DNA from: Microlunatus speluncae
Lineage (GTDB): Bacteria > Actinomycetota > Actinomycetes > Propionibacteriales > Propionibacteriaceae
Direction of reading: 5' to 3'
DNA length: 64,000 nucleotides
Assembly (NCBI RefSeq): GCF_009299835.1
Contig: NZ_VKCZ01000019.1
Coordinates: 186,001-250,000 of the forward strand
How positions within the stretch are numbered: position 1 is the first letter of the stretch; every line of letters begins with the position of its first letter. The notes under the pieces were generated by a model. The model was given only the letters and a program-made list of their open reading frames with translations, was not told where the DNA came from and made no database searches. The position numbers and the translations under genes were made by a program. Shown here in pieces: positions 36,701 to 44,817 of the stretch.

Positions 36701-37928
36701 CGGAAAGTCCCAGCACGGCGGCAATCTCGAGATCTTCGAGCACACCGACGAGCAGCTCCAGGTGATGCGGGCCGCCGAACCGGACGCCTACCCGCAGACC
36801 TCGGAATACACCCGCGAGGTGTGGCAGATCGGCTTCGACGACAGCGAAAGCAACGGCGGCTACCTGCTTGATCTGTTCCGGGTCACCGGCGGTGATCGGC
36901 ACGAGTACGCGCTGCACGGCGACGCCAATCGCGACGCGTCGTTCAGCACGGACCTCGAGCTCGCCGACTACGGGCCCTATCTGTTGCCCGACGGTGTCAC
37001 GGTGACCGAGCCGACCACCGAGAACGACCCCGGCGACGCCGAGGGCCACTACTACGGCTACATCTACGTCCGGAAGGTGAAGCGGGGCGAGCCGGGCGAC
37101 GGCGCGTACACGCTGCGGTTGGCGACCACCGCCGACGACGGCGCCGAACGGGCCGGCGCCAAGATCATCGGGCTGACCGGCGACGGTGGCAGCGAGCTGT
37201 TCCTCGGCGAATCGCCGTCGGTGCGAGCCACCCGGCTGCACGGCACCGGAAAGGACACCAACAACGAGGCGGTCAAGTACTGGCTGCCGACGGCCGTGCT
37301 GCGCAAGGACGGCACCGGCCTGCGGAGCCAGTTCGTGACCATGATCGAACCGCACGGTGCCGGCCAACCGGCCCGGGTGAACGGCCTCGAGCGGCTCACC
37401 CCGGACCAGGCCGCCGACGGCTCGATCGCGGTCAAGATCAGCTACGGCGATGTCACCGACCTGGTGCTCAGCTCCGCCGATCCCGAAGCGCCGATGATCG
37501 TCGGCGACGTCACCCTGACCGGCAAGCTCGGCTTTGTCCGGATCACGGGCGGCACCGTGACCAAGCTGGTGCTGATCGGCGGCACCACGCTGAGCAGCGG
37601 CGACACCGAGGTCACCGACGACGGGCCGGTCACCGGAACGATCACCGGCGTCCGGCGCCGGGCCGACGGCGACCCGACCGACGCGTTGATCACCAGCGTC
37701 GCCGTGCCCGAGACCATGGCCGGAAAGATCTTGGTCGTGACCCGGCCGGACGGCAAGACCCACGGCTACCCGATCAAGACGGTGAACGGGACCCAGGTCG
37801 AGATCGACGGGATCGATCCTGGCTTCCGGTTCAACGATGACGGCAGCACCGAGCTCCAGTTCCTGCCGTTCACCCGCTGGACCGGGGAGACCGTTTTCCG
37901 GATCGAGAATCAGGTCAGCCGGACCTGA
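33795..37928 (+). CDS. Giant secreted heparinase II/III-like protein with CBM9-like module
   Basis: A 1377-residue exported protein. The signal MERRRFLLSALAVPLVAGLAGG is Tat-like. Residues ~55-240 resemble a CBM9-type carbohydrate-binding domain (APQIDGRLDDAAWADAAMIGG). An Ig-like region follows, then an alpha/alpha toroid with YHNMDYHNAMGLIAMGKAF. A galactose-binding-like insert is followed by the heparinase sandwich (KYGHHHYDPLSLAVYAEGQ; LAHNTVVVDSS; DAYPQTSEYTREVWQIG). GGGAG precedes ATG 33795. Its sandwich is clearly related to the 28165 protein, suggesting duplication and divergence within one locus. Confidence 0.83.
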   Translation: MERRRFLLSALAVPLVAGLAGGTRPAWADEPGTPGAADLPAGGVAIATDQWTIATRAKSAPQIDGRLDDAAWADAAMIGGFVTPYYGDPIDGVAEVRICFDNAALFLAVRYTDPDRAASLTGIEVLINNGTDDFRVPVQVRKPAVAYRNTWGPGLTLVEDAEIATGTVDGGITAELAVPFADLGGAGADGAEWRINVILQHEMMTRPLSSWTPIRTSTNSYNGSGSAAVQAEVTGHDRLGGMYLGALPAAGRPAAPEPYPIKNVALTYTSFTEKVITFGRDGIGPEDVITLAWQAPEGDWTPVSDPRPERGSRQVRIRFGHPGPLRKGLYRLKIIIERANRREPDGLAVITFDRVDLIRAGDSSIELPGPEPSKSIKAAPPSAEVQRLISWISDRNGFIFTGIPDQPQLHPNNLYTFDPDDPDVLQSAYTDERYPNHPDYPEDKLLTVTNRLGQRQEYPYYEDPGTGRRFFLTAQLWFRRREYVLGRLQELAAADPLGAARVLYKFAQVYPGWVPTNEYPWFNRPTDPASTPVNYYWGGTWSRWSASELSAFRNLPYAYAIVARSNAFDLLSDEVGEDVAAKISNEMLLPSIDFYRSYVILYHNMDYHNAMGLIAMGKAFGDPSYIHETVEWAREYGRITYLFDGYYKENTLSYHDQATGGLVQVIDQLAGWTDPEGYASPRSGERFAELDLGAQVPVLANAIEVSQRLVYPDGKLFPMEDTWAYSVSGKPQHDAGSFLMPAGGVARLARGRTVDPAAYFGIVFAFPELEITAESVPHTNFPASGTVQLEATSAGQSITFAFELDRAEEFEVDLRPFRAGSYGRYRVTIDDTALGEVEFYGTGGVNPFETIGTLALTAGPHKITFLGVGKHDASSNFKLGVVQFALLDEAAQADRDNAGEPTGNPAQAYLVYPPKYGHHHYDPLSLAVYAEGQELLPDIGYTHTFYRQWTLSTLAHNTVVVDSSNMAATGKSQHGGNLEIFEHTDEQLQVMRAAEPDAYPQTSEYTREVWQIGFDDSESNGGYLLDLFRVTGGDRHEYALHGDANRDASFSTDLELADYGPYLLPDGVTVTEPTTENDPGDAEGHYYGYIYVRKVKRGEPGDGAYTLRLATTADDGAERAGAKIIGLTGDGGSELFLGESPSVRATRLHGTGKDTNNEAVKYWLPTAVLRKDGTGLRSQFVTMIEPHGAGQPARVNGLERLTPDQAADGSIAVKISYGDVTDLVLSSADPEAPMIVGDVTLTGKLGFVRITGGTVTKLVLIGGTTLSSGDTEVTDDGPVTGTITGVRRRADGDPTDALITSVAVPETMAGKILVVTRPDGKTHGYPIKTVNGTQVEIDGIDPGFRFNDDGSTELQFLPFTRWTGETVFRIENQVSRT

Positions 37929-37958
37929 TCCCCGGCGTCGGCCCCGATCCGGGCTTGG

Positions 37959-37990
37959 CCGGACAATGTGGAGTTACCTCCATTGTCCGG
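37959..37990. terminator. Hairpin terminator after the heparinase operon
   Basis: Ten-base arms CCGGACAATG / CATTGTCCGG, extended inward by GGAG/CTCC with one bulged T, end 31 bp downstream of the stop codon. The remaining ~170 bp before the next gene show nothing recognisable. Confidence 0.75.
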
Positions 37991-38161
37991 ACCTGCCGCC
38001 TCGACGAGGGTTGATCTTGCAGCATCGAGGGATGGTCGTCCGGGGGGATCGACAGCAGGTGTTGCGCGGTCGGAGCCGGCGACGGGGGAGTCGGGGGGCT
38101 TCAACACACGGCCTGGAGCCGGCTCCGACCCACACCCGGTGGGCACGGAGGAGCCGAACTT

Positions 38162-39385
38162 GTGAACCAGACGTCGCGCGCCGTCACTGTGCTGGTGGTC
38201 GCCGCGTGCGCCGTGCTGAGTGGTTGTTCCGCGGTCACCGGCAGCGTCGAGGCGCCGCCCCCGTCCAGTCCGGTCGGCCCGGCCGATCCCGGCTACGTCG
38301 CCGAGTTGCGGCCCGAGCTGGAGCAACTCGCCGCCGACCTGCTGGTCACCGGAGCGGTGGTCATGATCAGGTCCGCCGAGCTGGGCGACTGGACGACGAC
38401 GATCGGCACCCGCAGCTACCGTGGCAGTGATCCGGTCCAGCCGTCCGACCATCTGCGGATCGGCAGCGTGACCAAGACCTGGACCGGCACCGTGATCCTG
38501 CAACTCGTCGAAGAGGGCAAGATCACCTTGGCCGATGCCGTGTCGCGGTATCGGCCCGAGGTGCCGAACGGGGACAAGATCACCATCGAACACCTGCTCA
38601 CCATGCGCAGCGGGTTGTCCAACTACACCCTCGGTCTGGAGCTGAACCAGGCGATGGACAGCACACCGGACCGGGCCTGGCAGCCGGCCGAGCTGGTCCG
38701 GCTGGGAGTCGCCGAGCCGGCGAGCTTCGCTCCCGGGGCGCGTTGGGAGTATTCCAACACCAACACCGTGCTGCTCGGCATGATCATCGAGCAGGTGACC
38801 GGCGAGCCGCTGACCGAGGTGTTTCGGGAGCGGATCTTCGACCGGGTCGGGATGGCGGACTCCTCGTTCCCGGCGGCCGACGACGCCCGGCTGCCCGATG
38901 ATCATGCCCGCGGCTACACGTACGGGACGAACGTGCAGACCATGGATTCGCTGGTGCTGCCGAAGGAGATCCAGGAGGCGGCGCGAGCCGGCACCCTGGC
39001 GCCGATGGATGTCACGAATGTGAACCCCTCCTGGGGTTGGAGCGCCGGCGCCGGCATCTCCACCGCCCCGGATCTGGTGGCGTACGCGAAGGCGTTGACC
39101 GACGGGAGCCTGCTCGGGCCGGAGCTGCAGCAACAACGCCTGGACAGCATCCGGCCGACCGATCCGGCCACCCCCGACGGCCCCGGCTACGGGCTCGGGC
39201 TGGCCCGGTTCGGCGCGCTCTACGGGCACACCGGTGAGCTGCCCGGCTTCAACACGTTCGTCGGACGCGACCCCGAACGCGACCTGACCGTCGTCGTCTG
39301 GACGTCGCTGGGGCCCGCGCCGGACGGCCGGGCCCCGGCGACGACGCTGGCTCGTGCCGTGATCGAGACCCTCTACGCGGGCTGA
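38162..39385 (+). CDS. Serine hydrolase lipoprotein (beta-lactamase class C / D-Ala-D-Ala carboxypeptidase family)
   Basis: A 407-residue exported lipoprotein with lipobox LSGC (Cys22). It has the class C serine-hydrolase triad motifs SVTK (Ser102-Lys105), YSN (Tyr197-Asn199) and HTG near the C-terminus (GHTGELPG). GTG start at 38162 is preceded by GGAGG. Could be a DD-carboxypeptidase or esterase acting on the cell wall. Not obviously linked to either neighbour. Confidence 0.9.
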   Translation: MNQTSRAVTVLVVAACAVLSGCSAVTGSVEAPPPSSPVGPADPGYVAELRPELEQLAADLLVTGAVVMIRSAELGDWTTTIGTRSYRGSDPVQPSDHLRIGSVTKTWTGTVILQLVEEGKITLADAVSRYRPEVPNGDKITIEHLLTMRSGLSNYTLGLELNQAMDSTPDRAWQPAELVRLGVAEPASFAPGARWEYSNTNTVLLGMIIEQVTGEPLTEVFRERIFDRVGMADSSFPAADDARLPDDHARGYTYGTNVQTMDSLVLPKEIQEAARAGTLAPMDVTNVNPSWGWSAGAGISTAPDLVAYAKALTDGSLLGPELQQQRLDSIRPTDPATPDGPGYGLGLARFGALYGHTGELPGFNTFVGRDPERDLTVVVWTSLGPAPDGRAPATTLARAVIETLYAG

Positions 39386-39465
39386 TCGGAAGCGCGAGGT
39401 GCCTGTCCCGGGCCGGTCGAGCCAAGATCGACCGGCACCATCCGCTATCGGGGGTAAGCGATTTC

Positions 39466-41331
39466 TTGACTGGCCCGGTGAGCCGCGCCGATGATGGACC
39501 AGAGATGGCAGCGGACCGGGATTCTCGAGGGCGGGCGGCGGCGCGGTCGGGCGCGTCGGTCCGGGCGACGACGCGGCCCCGGCACCGGGGTGAGCCGGTG
39601 ATGATCATGATCGCCGCGATGGCGATCGCCCTGTTGCTGGTCCAGGTTTCTTTCCTGGTCGCCGTACCGGAGCCGGCACCGTTCTCGATCTCCCTCGAGG
39701 TCAGCACCACCGCGCTGTTCCTCGCCGCCGGGTTGATCGCCTGGCGACGCCGGCCGCACAATCGGATCGGGCCGCTGATGCTGCTGACCGGTCTCTCGAT
39801 CTGGCTCACCAGCCTGACGATCGCTCCGGTGCCGCTGCTCGCCGCGATCGGCACGATCGCCGTGACCCTGCCGCTGGCGATGACCCTGCACCTCGTCCTG
39901 GCCTTTCCGTCGGGCCGCGTCCACGGCCGGGCAGCGGTCGCGTTGGTGGTGATCGGCTATCTGGTATCGCTGGTGCTGCAGGCGCCGCTCTACCTGATCG
40001 GTTCCGGGCCGCTGGCGCTGACCGATTCGGTCGCGGCCCAGGCCTGGCTGCCGATGATCATGGTGCTGCAGAGCGGGCTCGGCGTTTCGGCGCTGGTGGT
40101 GGCGGCGGTGGTGATCGCCCACCGCGCCCGGGGCGCCGACCCGGTCGAGCGCCGGGTGCTCGGCCCGGTGGTCTGGTATCGGATCGCCGTGCTGCTGATC
40201 GTCGGCGCGGCCGCGCTGATCGGCCGCTTCTCGGGCGGGTCCGAGGCCGCCTTGATCGCCTCCCACCTGCAGGTCGCGGCGATCATGGGAATCCCGTTGG
40301 TGTTCCTGATCGGGCTGCTGTTCGGATCGTTCGGCCGGGCCGGTGAGGTGGACGAGTTGGTGGCGCAGATCGGGGCGGCCACGCCCAGCACGGAGCAGCT
40401 GACCGCCGCGGTGGCCGACGCCCTCGGCGATCCGGGAGCCGTCGTCGTCTTCGCCCGGTCCGGTCAGCCGGGCTTCGTCGACGCCGCCGGCGAGAAGATC
40501 GAGCTGGCGGCCGATCGGACCCGCCGGCTCCATCCGGTGCGTTACGGCGGCAAGATCGTCGGCGGCATCTACTACCGGCACGGCCTGATCGCCGACGACG
40601 CCCTGTTGGACGTGCTGGCCGGGCTGGTCGGCATGGCCATGGATCAACAGCGACTGGTCGCCGAGCAGAGTGCGCTGGTGGCCGATCTGCGCGCCCGGGA
40701 GGCCGAGCTGCAGAGCTCGCGCCGGCGGCTGCTGCAGGCCGAGGACACGGAGCGGCGACGGATCGCCCGTGATCTTCACGACGGCGCCCAGCAACACCTG
40801 GTCGTGCTCGGGATGAATGCGCGCCAGCTGAGCCGCACCAGCGAAGACCCGTCGATCGCCCGCTCCGCCGCCGAGATCGCGGACGGGATGACCGGGGTGC
40901 TGGCCGAGTTCCGCGATCTGATCGCGGGCATCATGCCGGCGCCGCTGCTCGATCGCGGGCTGGTGCCGGCGGTGGAGCTGCTGGCCGAACGGATGCCGAT
41001 CCCGACCCGGGTCACCGTCCGCTTCGTCCCCGAACGGCTGGCGGCCGATGCCGAGTCCACGCTCTATTTCCTGGTTTCGGAATCGCTGACCAACGTGGTC
41101 AAGCACGCCGGCGCGACCTCGGCCGAAGTGATCATCGGCGTGGCCGACGGGGTGACCCCGACGGTGGTGACGATCACCGTCGTCGACGACGGCAGCGGTG
41201 GCGTCGATCCGTCCCGGGGCACCGGGCTGCGCGGTGTCGCCGACCGGATCGCGGCGGTCGGCGGGACGTTCCAGGTCGACTCCACCGAAGGAGTCGGGAG
41301 CTCGGTGTATGCGGAGGTGCCATGCGGTTGA
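39466..41331 (+). CDS. Sensor histidine kinase (NarL-type, HisKA_3)
   Basis: A 621-residue membrane kinase when read from TTG 39466. ATG 39505 is an equally plausible start, and neither has a strong ribosome-binding site. About six to eight membrane segments span residues ~45-290. A soluble linker with a coiled-coil tendency follows. The phosphoacceptor is in IARDLHDGAQQHL (His438), then the N-box SESLTNVVKHAGA and ATP lid DDGSGGVD, GTGLRG. Overlaps the response regulator by 10 bp, so they are a cognate pair. Confidence 0.9.
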   Translation: MTGPVSRADDGPEMAADRDSRGRAAARSGASVRATTRPRHRGEPVMIMIAAMAIALLLVQVSFLVAVPEPAPFSISLEVSTTALFLAAGLIAWRRRPHNRIGPLMLLTGLSIWLTSLTIAPVPLLAAIGTIAVTLPLAMTLHLVLAFPSGRVHGRAAVALVVIGYLVSLVLQAPLYLIGSGPLALTDSVAAQAWLPMIMVLQSGLGVSALVVAAVVIAHRARGADPVERRVLGPVVWYRIAVLLIVGAAALIGRFSGGSEAALIASHLQVAAIMGIPLVFLIGLLFGSFGRAGEVDELVAQIGAATPSTEQLTAAVADALGDPGAVVVFARSGQPGFVDAAGEKIELAADRTRRLHPVRYGGKIVGGIYYRHGLIADDALLDVLAGLVGMAMDQQRLVAEQSALVADLRAREAELQSSRRRLLQAEDTERRRIARDLHDGAQQHLVVLGMNARQLSRTSEDPSIARSAAEIADGMTGVLAEFRDLIAGIMPAPLLDRGLVPAVELLAERMPIPTRVTVRFVPERLAADAESTLYFLVSESLTNVVKHAGATSAEVIIGVADGVTPTVVTITVVDDGSGGVDPSRGTGLRGVADRIAAVGGTFQVDSTEGVGSSVYAEVPCG

Positions 41332-41975
41332 TCATCGGCGAGGACGAAGGCCTGCTGCGCGAAGGCCTGTCCCGGCTGTTGACCGACGAGGGGTACGACG
41401 TCGTCGCCACCGCGTCGACCGCGACCGAGCTGGTGGCCCGGACCCAGGAGCTGCGGCCGGAGTTGGTGATCACCGACATCCGGATGCCGCCCAACCAGGC
41501 CCGGGACGGGATCGAGGCGGCGTTGATCTTGCGCGCCGCATTGCCCGACCTGGCCGTGCTGGTGCTCTCCCAGCACGTCGACAGCGTCGGCGCCACCGAA
41601 CTGTTGACCGAGGGGGCGAAGGGGGTCGGCTATCTGCTCAAGCAGCGGCTGATCGACGTGGATCCGTTCCTGCAGGCCGTGCAGCAGGTGCTCGACGGCG
41701 GCACCGTGATCGACCCGACCGTGATCGAGACGATGATGCAGCGGTCCCGCCCGGACAACGACATCGACCGGCTCAGCCCGCGGCGCCGGGAGACGCTGGC
41801 CCTGATGGCCGAGGGGATGAGCAACTCCCGGATCGCCGCCCGGCTGTTCGTCACCGAGCATGCGGTCGCGCGCAACATCTCGGCGATCTTCGACACGCTT
41901 GGCCTGCCGCCCTCAGCCGATGATCATCGCCGGGTGCTCGCCGTGCTCCGCTATCTCGATCGGCAGGTGCAGTAG
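41322..41975 (+). CDS. NarL/FixJ family response regulator
   Basis: A 217-residue regulator. The receiver domain has acidic pocket GEDEG and phosphoacceptor Asp52 in VITDIRMP. The C-terminal LuxR-type helix-turn-helix is RLSPRRRETLALMAEGMSNSRIAARLFVTEHAVARNI. It is phosphorylated by the overlapping kinase. The gene ends four bases from the convergent symporter gene, with no terminator between. Confidence 0.95.
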   Translation: MRLIIGEDEGLLREGLSRLLTDEGYDVVATASTATELVARTQELRPELVITDIRMPPNQARDGIEAALILRAALPDLAVLVLSQHVDSVGATELLTEGAKGVGYLLKQRLIDVDPFLQAVQQVLDGGTVIDPTVIETMMQRSRPDNDIDRLSPRRRETLALMAEGMSNSRIAARLFVTEHAVARNISAIFDTLGLPPSADDHRRVLAVLRYLDRQVQ

Positions 41976-41979
41976 CCGA

Positions 41980-43494
41980 TCAACGGCCTTCGGCGACCGG
42001 CGCCGAGTCCGTACCCAATGATGCGACCAGTCGGTCGGACTCGTCGTTGCGCCAGGGCCGGATCAGGCCGATCAGGACGAAGATCAACAACGCGACCACC
42101 ACCGGTCCGCCGACGCTGATCGCCGTCGCCTGATCCGGTGCCAGTGCGGCGATCTGGCCGGCCACGACGAACTTGGTGATCACGAAGACGGCGAGGCCGG
42201 CGGCCCAGGAGATGATCGCCGCGCCTGGCCCGCAGCGCCGGAACAGCGGCAGCAGACCGAGCAGCATCGGGATCGCGATCGGGCCGACCAGGCCGCCGAA
42301 CCAGGCGATCAGCAGGCCGAGCACTCCGCCGAACGAGCCGGCGGTCAGCGCGATCACCATGCTCAGCGCAATGAAGCTGAACACGGCGATCCGGCCCACG
42401 GTCAGCTCGGTCCGGCTGCTCAGCCCGCTCGGCCGGCGCCAGACCGCGGGCAGAATGTCCCGGGTGACGACCGACGAGATCGCGTTCGCGTCCGATCCGG
42501 TCATCGCCATCGTGTGCGAGAACAGCCCGGCCAGCACCAGCCCGATCAGTCCCGTCGGCAGCAGGTCGTGCGTGAGCCGCGCGTACGACTGGGACGGGTC
42601 GGCCAGGTCCGGCACCAGTAGCGGCGCCGCCCACATCGGGAAGAACATCACCAGCGGCCAGATCAGGTAGAGGCCGGCCGAGAGCAGGGCCGCGCGGCGG
42701 GCCGTGCTGCCGGTCGGCGAGGCGATGAACCGCTGGGCCAGGTTCCAGGTGCCGCCGTTGTACGAGAGCGTGTTGATCAACAGATAGACGACGACGAACA
42801 GCACCGTGTATTGCCCATTGAACGCGTCGCCGTGGCCCTCGGGCAGCTTGTCCCACAGGGTCCACAGCGTCGACACCCCGTCCAGGGAGCCGAGCACGAC
42901 GACGAACAGCACGATGCCGGCGACGAACTGGATCAGGAACTGTCCGGTGTCGGTCAGTGCGTCGGCCCAGAGCCCGCCGATCGTCGAGTAGATGAGCGTC
43001 ACGCCGCCGGTGAGCAACACACCCCAGACCAGCGGGACCCCGGCGAACACGTTCAGCAGGATGCCCATCGCGGTCCATTTGGCGCCGACGTCGAACACCT
43101 TGAGCAGGGTGCCGCTCCAGGCCAGCAACTGCTGGGTCGGCAGGTTGTATCTGATCTTGAGATACTCCAGCGGCGAGATGATGCCGAGCCGCTGCCGCAG
43201 CCTCGGCCACCGCGGGGCGAAGATGAACGCGCCGACCACCATCGCGATCGAGATCCCGAGCGCCCACCACACGTACAGGACGAAGCCTTCGGTGTACGCG
43301 ATCGCGGCGTAACCGACGAACACGGCCGCGCTGTAGCCGGACATGTGGTGCGAGATGCCGGACAACCACCACGGCATCTTGCCGCCCGCGGTGAAGTAGT
43401 CGGCGGAGTTCTTGACCCGGGCCTTGGCCCAGAGCCCGATGCCGATCATCACCAGGAAGTAGCCGCCGACGACCACCCAATCGAGTGCCTGCAT
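41980..43494 (-). CDS. Sodium:solute symporter family protein
   Basis: A 504-residue SSS-family transporter with about 13 hydrophobic segments. Characteristic stretches include VGGYFLVMIGIGLWAKAR, SADYFTAGGKMPWWLSGISHHMSGYSAAVFVG and GLFSHTMAMTGSDANAISSVVTRDI. Likely imports a sugar, sugar acid or carboxylate using Na+. A LacI-type operator lies 15 bp upstream of its ATG, suggesting carbon-source repression. Confidence 0.93.
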   Translation of the reverse strand: MQALDWVVVGGYFLVMIGIGLWAKARVKNSADYFTAGGKMPWWLSGISHHMSGYSAAVFVGYAAIAYTEGFVLYVWWALGISIAMVVGAFIFAPRWPRLRQRLGIISPLEYLKIRYNLPTQQLLAWSGTLLKVFDVGAKWTAMGILLNVFAGVPLVWGVLLTGGVTLIYSTIGGLWADALTDTGQFLIQFVAGIVLFVVVLGSLDGVSTLWTLWDKLPEGHGDAFNGQYTVLFVVVYLLINTLSYNGGTWNLAQRFIASPTGSTARRAALLSAGLYLIWPLVMFFPMWAAPLLVPDLADPSQSYARLTHDLLPTGLIGLVLAGLFSHTMAMTGSDANAISSVVTRDILPAVWRRPSGLSSRTELTVGRIAVFSFIALSMVIALTAGSFGGVLGLLIAWFGGLVGPIAIPMLLGLLPLFRRCGPGAAIISWAAGLAVFVITKFVVAGQIAALAPDQATAISVGGPVVVALLIFVLIGLIRPWRNDESDRLVASLGTDSAPVAEGR

Positions 43495-43509
43495 CTCGAC
43501 ACGGTGGCA

Positions 43510-43523
43510 TGCAATCGGTTGCA
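43510..43523. promoter_or_regulatory. LacI-type operator candidate upstream of symporter
   Basis: TGCAATCGGTTGCA has TGCAA/TTGCA arms around a CG-containing centre, the pattern of many LacI-family sites. It lies 16-29 bp upstream of the symporter ATG, where binding would block transcription initiation. No LacI gene is in the window. Confidence 0.55.
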
Positions 43524-43550
43524 GGTCAAGCGGATGGCGAGTGCCCCGGC

Positions 43551-43979
43551 TCAGTCCCCGGTGGGGCTCAAGGCTTGTCGGACCAGGGGAGTGGTGTCGC
43601 CGGCGAAGTAGTCCCGGAAGGAGATGATCTTGTCGTCCTGGATCCGGACCACGTGGACCTGCCGGATCTGTTGCAGCTCGGCCTGGTCGAGGAACTCGAC
43701 CGTCAGGTCGACCTCGGCCACGACCAGCTCCGGATCGGCTCCCTCGTGCACGGTCAGGCTGGACCGGTCCTCGATCACCCGGGTGCCCGAGCTGCGGGTC
43801 CGGTCGAGCGCCTGCAGCATGGTCAGAATCTCATCCCGGCCGTGGAACCGGCCCGGGGTGCCGTCCGGTGCGAACGGGAACTCGACCACCGCGTCCGGCG
43901 CGTAGAACTCGAGCTGTCCGGGCCGGTCGCCGGCCCGAGCAAGGTCCAGTTGTCGCAGGTAGATGTCCTTGGCTGTCAT
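43551..43979 (-). CDS. SnoaL/NTF2-like protein
   Basis: A 142-residue NTF2-fold protein (LRQLDLARAGDRPGQLEFYAPDAVVEFPFAPDG; QQIRQVHVVRIQDDKIISFRDYF). Proteins of this type are small ketosteroid-isomerase-like enzymes or ligand-binding proteins. GGGAGG precedes ATG 43979. Divergent from a TetR gene with two identical palindromes between them, so it is the likely regulated target. Confidence 0.88.
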   Translation of the reverse strand: MTAKDIYLRQLDLARAGDRPGQLEFYAPDAVVEFPFAPDGTPGRFHGRDEILTMLQALDRTRSSGTRVIEDRSSLTVHEGADPELVVAEVDLTVEFLDQAELQQIRQVHVVRIQDDKIISFRDYFAGDTTPLVRQALSPTGD

Positions 43980-44003
43980 GAGTCCTCCCGGTGCCGAATT
44001 ATT

Positions 44004-44019
44004 CGGAGTGATCACTCCG
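44004..44019. promoter_or_regulatory. TetR operator palindrome, copy 1
   Basis: CGGAGTGATCACTCCG is a perfect 16-bp palindrome, 25 bp upstream of the SnoaL-like start. An identical copy follows 28 bp away. Confidence 0.8.
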
Positions 44020-44031
44020 TCTCTGACTATA

Positions 44032-44047
44032 CGGAGTGATCACTCCG
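44032..44047. promoter_or_regulatory. TetR operator palindrome, copy 2
   Basis: Identical perfect 16-bp palindrome. The 28-bp spacing and location in the divergent SnoaL/TetR region suggest paired dimer binding that controls the SnoaL-like gene and possibly the regulator itself. Confidence 0.8.
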
Positions 44048-44068
44048 GTAATCAACCGTGCCGCCAAA

Positions 44069-44092
44069 TTCGTTCCTGAGCCAGTCGAAGGC
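44069..44092. repeat. Degenerate copy of the dispersed TTCGTTCCCTGAG repeat
   Basis: A single forward copy with small deletions and substitutions relative to the consensus, in the region before the TetR gene. Confidence 0.65.
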
Positions 44093-44171
44093 AGGCCGGT
44101 TACCGCCCACGCTCCTCGACGCCCGGACGATAGATTCAGCACAGAGATCCCCGACCCCGGAGTGAGCGACC

Positions 44172-44726
44172 ATGGCCCCCAAGCAGCGCGCGGACGCGGT
44201 CCGCAACCGGGCCCGGGTGCTGGCGGCCGCCGAGGAGGTCTTCGACCGCTCGGGTCCCGGGACGTCGACGGCCGAGATCGCCCGGGTCGCCGGAGTCGGT
44301 ATCGGCACCGTCTTCCGCCACTTCCCGACCAAGCGCGATCTGCTCGCGGCGATCATGAAGGACCGTCGGGAGCGGGTGGCTACGGCGGCGGAGGCGTTGA
44401 TCGCCGGTGACGATCCCGAGGCGTTCTACGTCTTCTTCACCGACCTGGTGGCCGCCGCGGCGGGACGCAAATCGGTGGTCGACGCGCTGGTCGAGGAGGG
44501 CGTCGATCTCTCGGTGGACAAGCCGATCGGCTCGCTGCAGGGGATGATCGCCCCGCTGCTGCGCCGCGGTCAGGAGGCCGGCACGATCCGCGCGGACGTG
44601 GCGCTGCCGGAGGTGATGGCCCTGCTGATCGGGACCTGCCAGGCGGCGTTGTCCGGTGGCTGGCAGGCCGAGCTGCAACAGCGCACGACCAAGATCATCT
44701 TTGCCGGGCTGCGGCCCGGAGCTTGA
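44172..44726 (+). CDS. TetR family transcriptional regulator
   Basis: A 184-residue TetR regulator. The helix-turn-helix is STAEIARVAGVGIGTVFRHFPTKRDLLAAIM, and the C-terminal domain is of the type seen in regulators of small-molecule resistance or metabolism. Divergent from the SnoaL-like gene with two perfect palindromes in between, its probable sites. It is followed by the phosphonate cluster but separated by a PHO-box-like promoter region. Confidence 0.92.
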   Translation: MAPKQRADAVRNRARVLAAAEEVFDRSGPGTSTAEIARVAGVGIGTVFRHFPTKRDLLAAIMKDRRERVATAAEALIAGDDPEAFYVFFTDLVAAAAGRKSVVDALVEEGVDLSVDKPIGSLQGMIAPLLRRGQEAGTIRADVALPEVMALLIGTCQAALSGGWQAELQQRTTKIIFAGLRPGA

Positions 44727-44731
44727 TCACC

Positions 44732-44764
44732 GTTCAGATCGCGTTCAACTCCACTTAAGGCCGT
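44732..44764 (+). promoter_or_regulatory. Candidate PHO box before the phnF/D/C/E operon
   Basis: Tandem 11-mers GTTCAGATCGC (44732-44742) and GTTCAACTCCA (44743-44753) are followed by a weaker third unit starting CTTAA. The 11-bp phase and GTTCA core match the PhoP direct-repeat units known from Streptomyces. It lies 51 bp before the GntR start codon. Confidence 0.6.
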
Positions 44765-44802
44765 CGCCGTGTGCCGCTCGCCCGGGCGGCAGATCGAAGG
44801 CT

Positions 44803-44817
44803 CATGGTCGAACCATG
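44803..44817. promoter_or_regulatory. GntR/PhnF-type operator overlapping its own start codon
   Basis: CATGGTCGAACCATG has perfect CATGGT/ACCATG arms around CGA, resembling the TGGT...ACCA sites of UTRA-type GntR regulators. The right arm contains the regulator's ATG (44815), a layout suited to autorepression. Confidence 0.5.

Noticed and set aside
33837..37763. A 1308-residue open frame antisense to the giant heparinase gene
   Set aside because: High GC makes antisense frames stay open. Its composition is Arg/Gly/Val/Asp-rich without domains, and the + strand protein has clear signal and family motifs.
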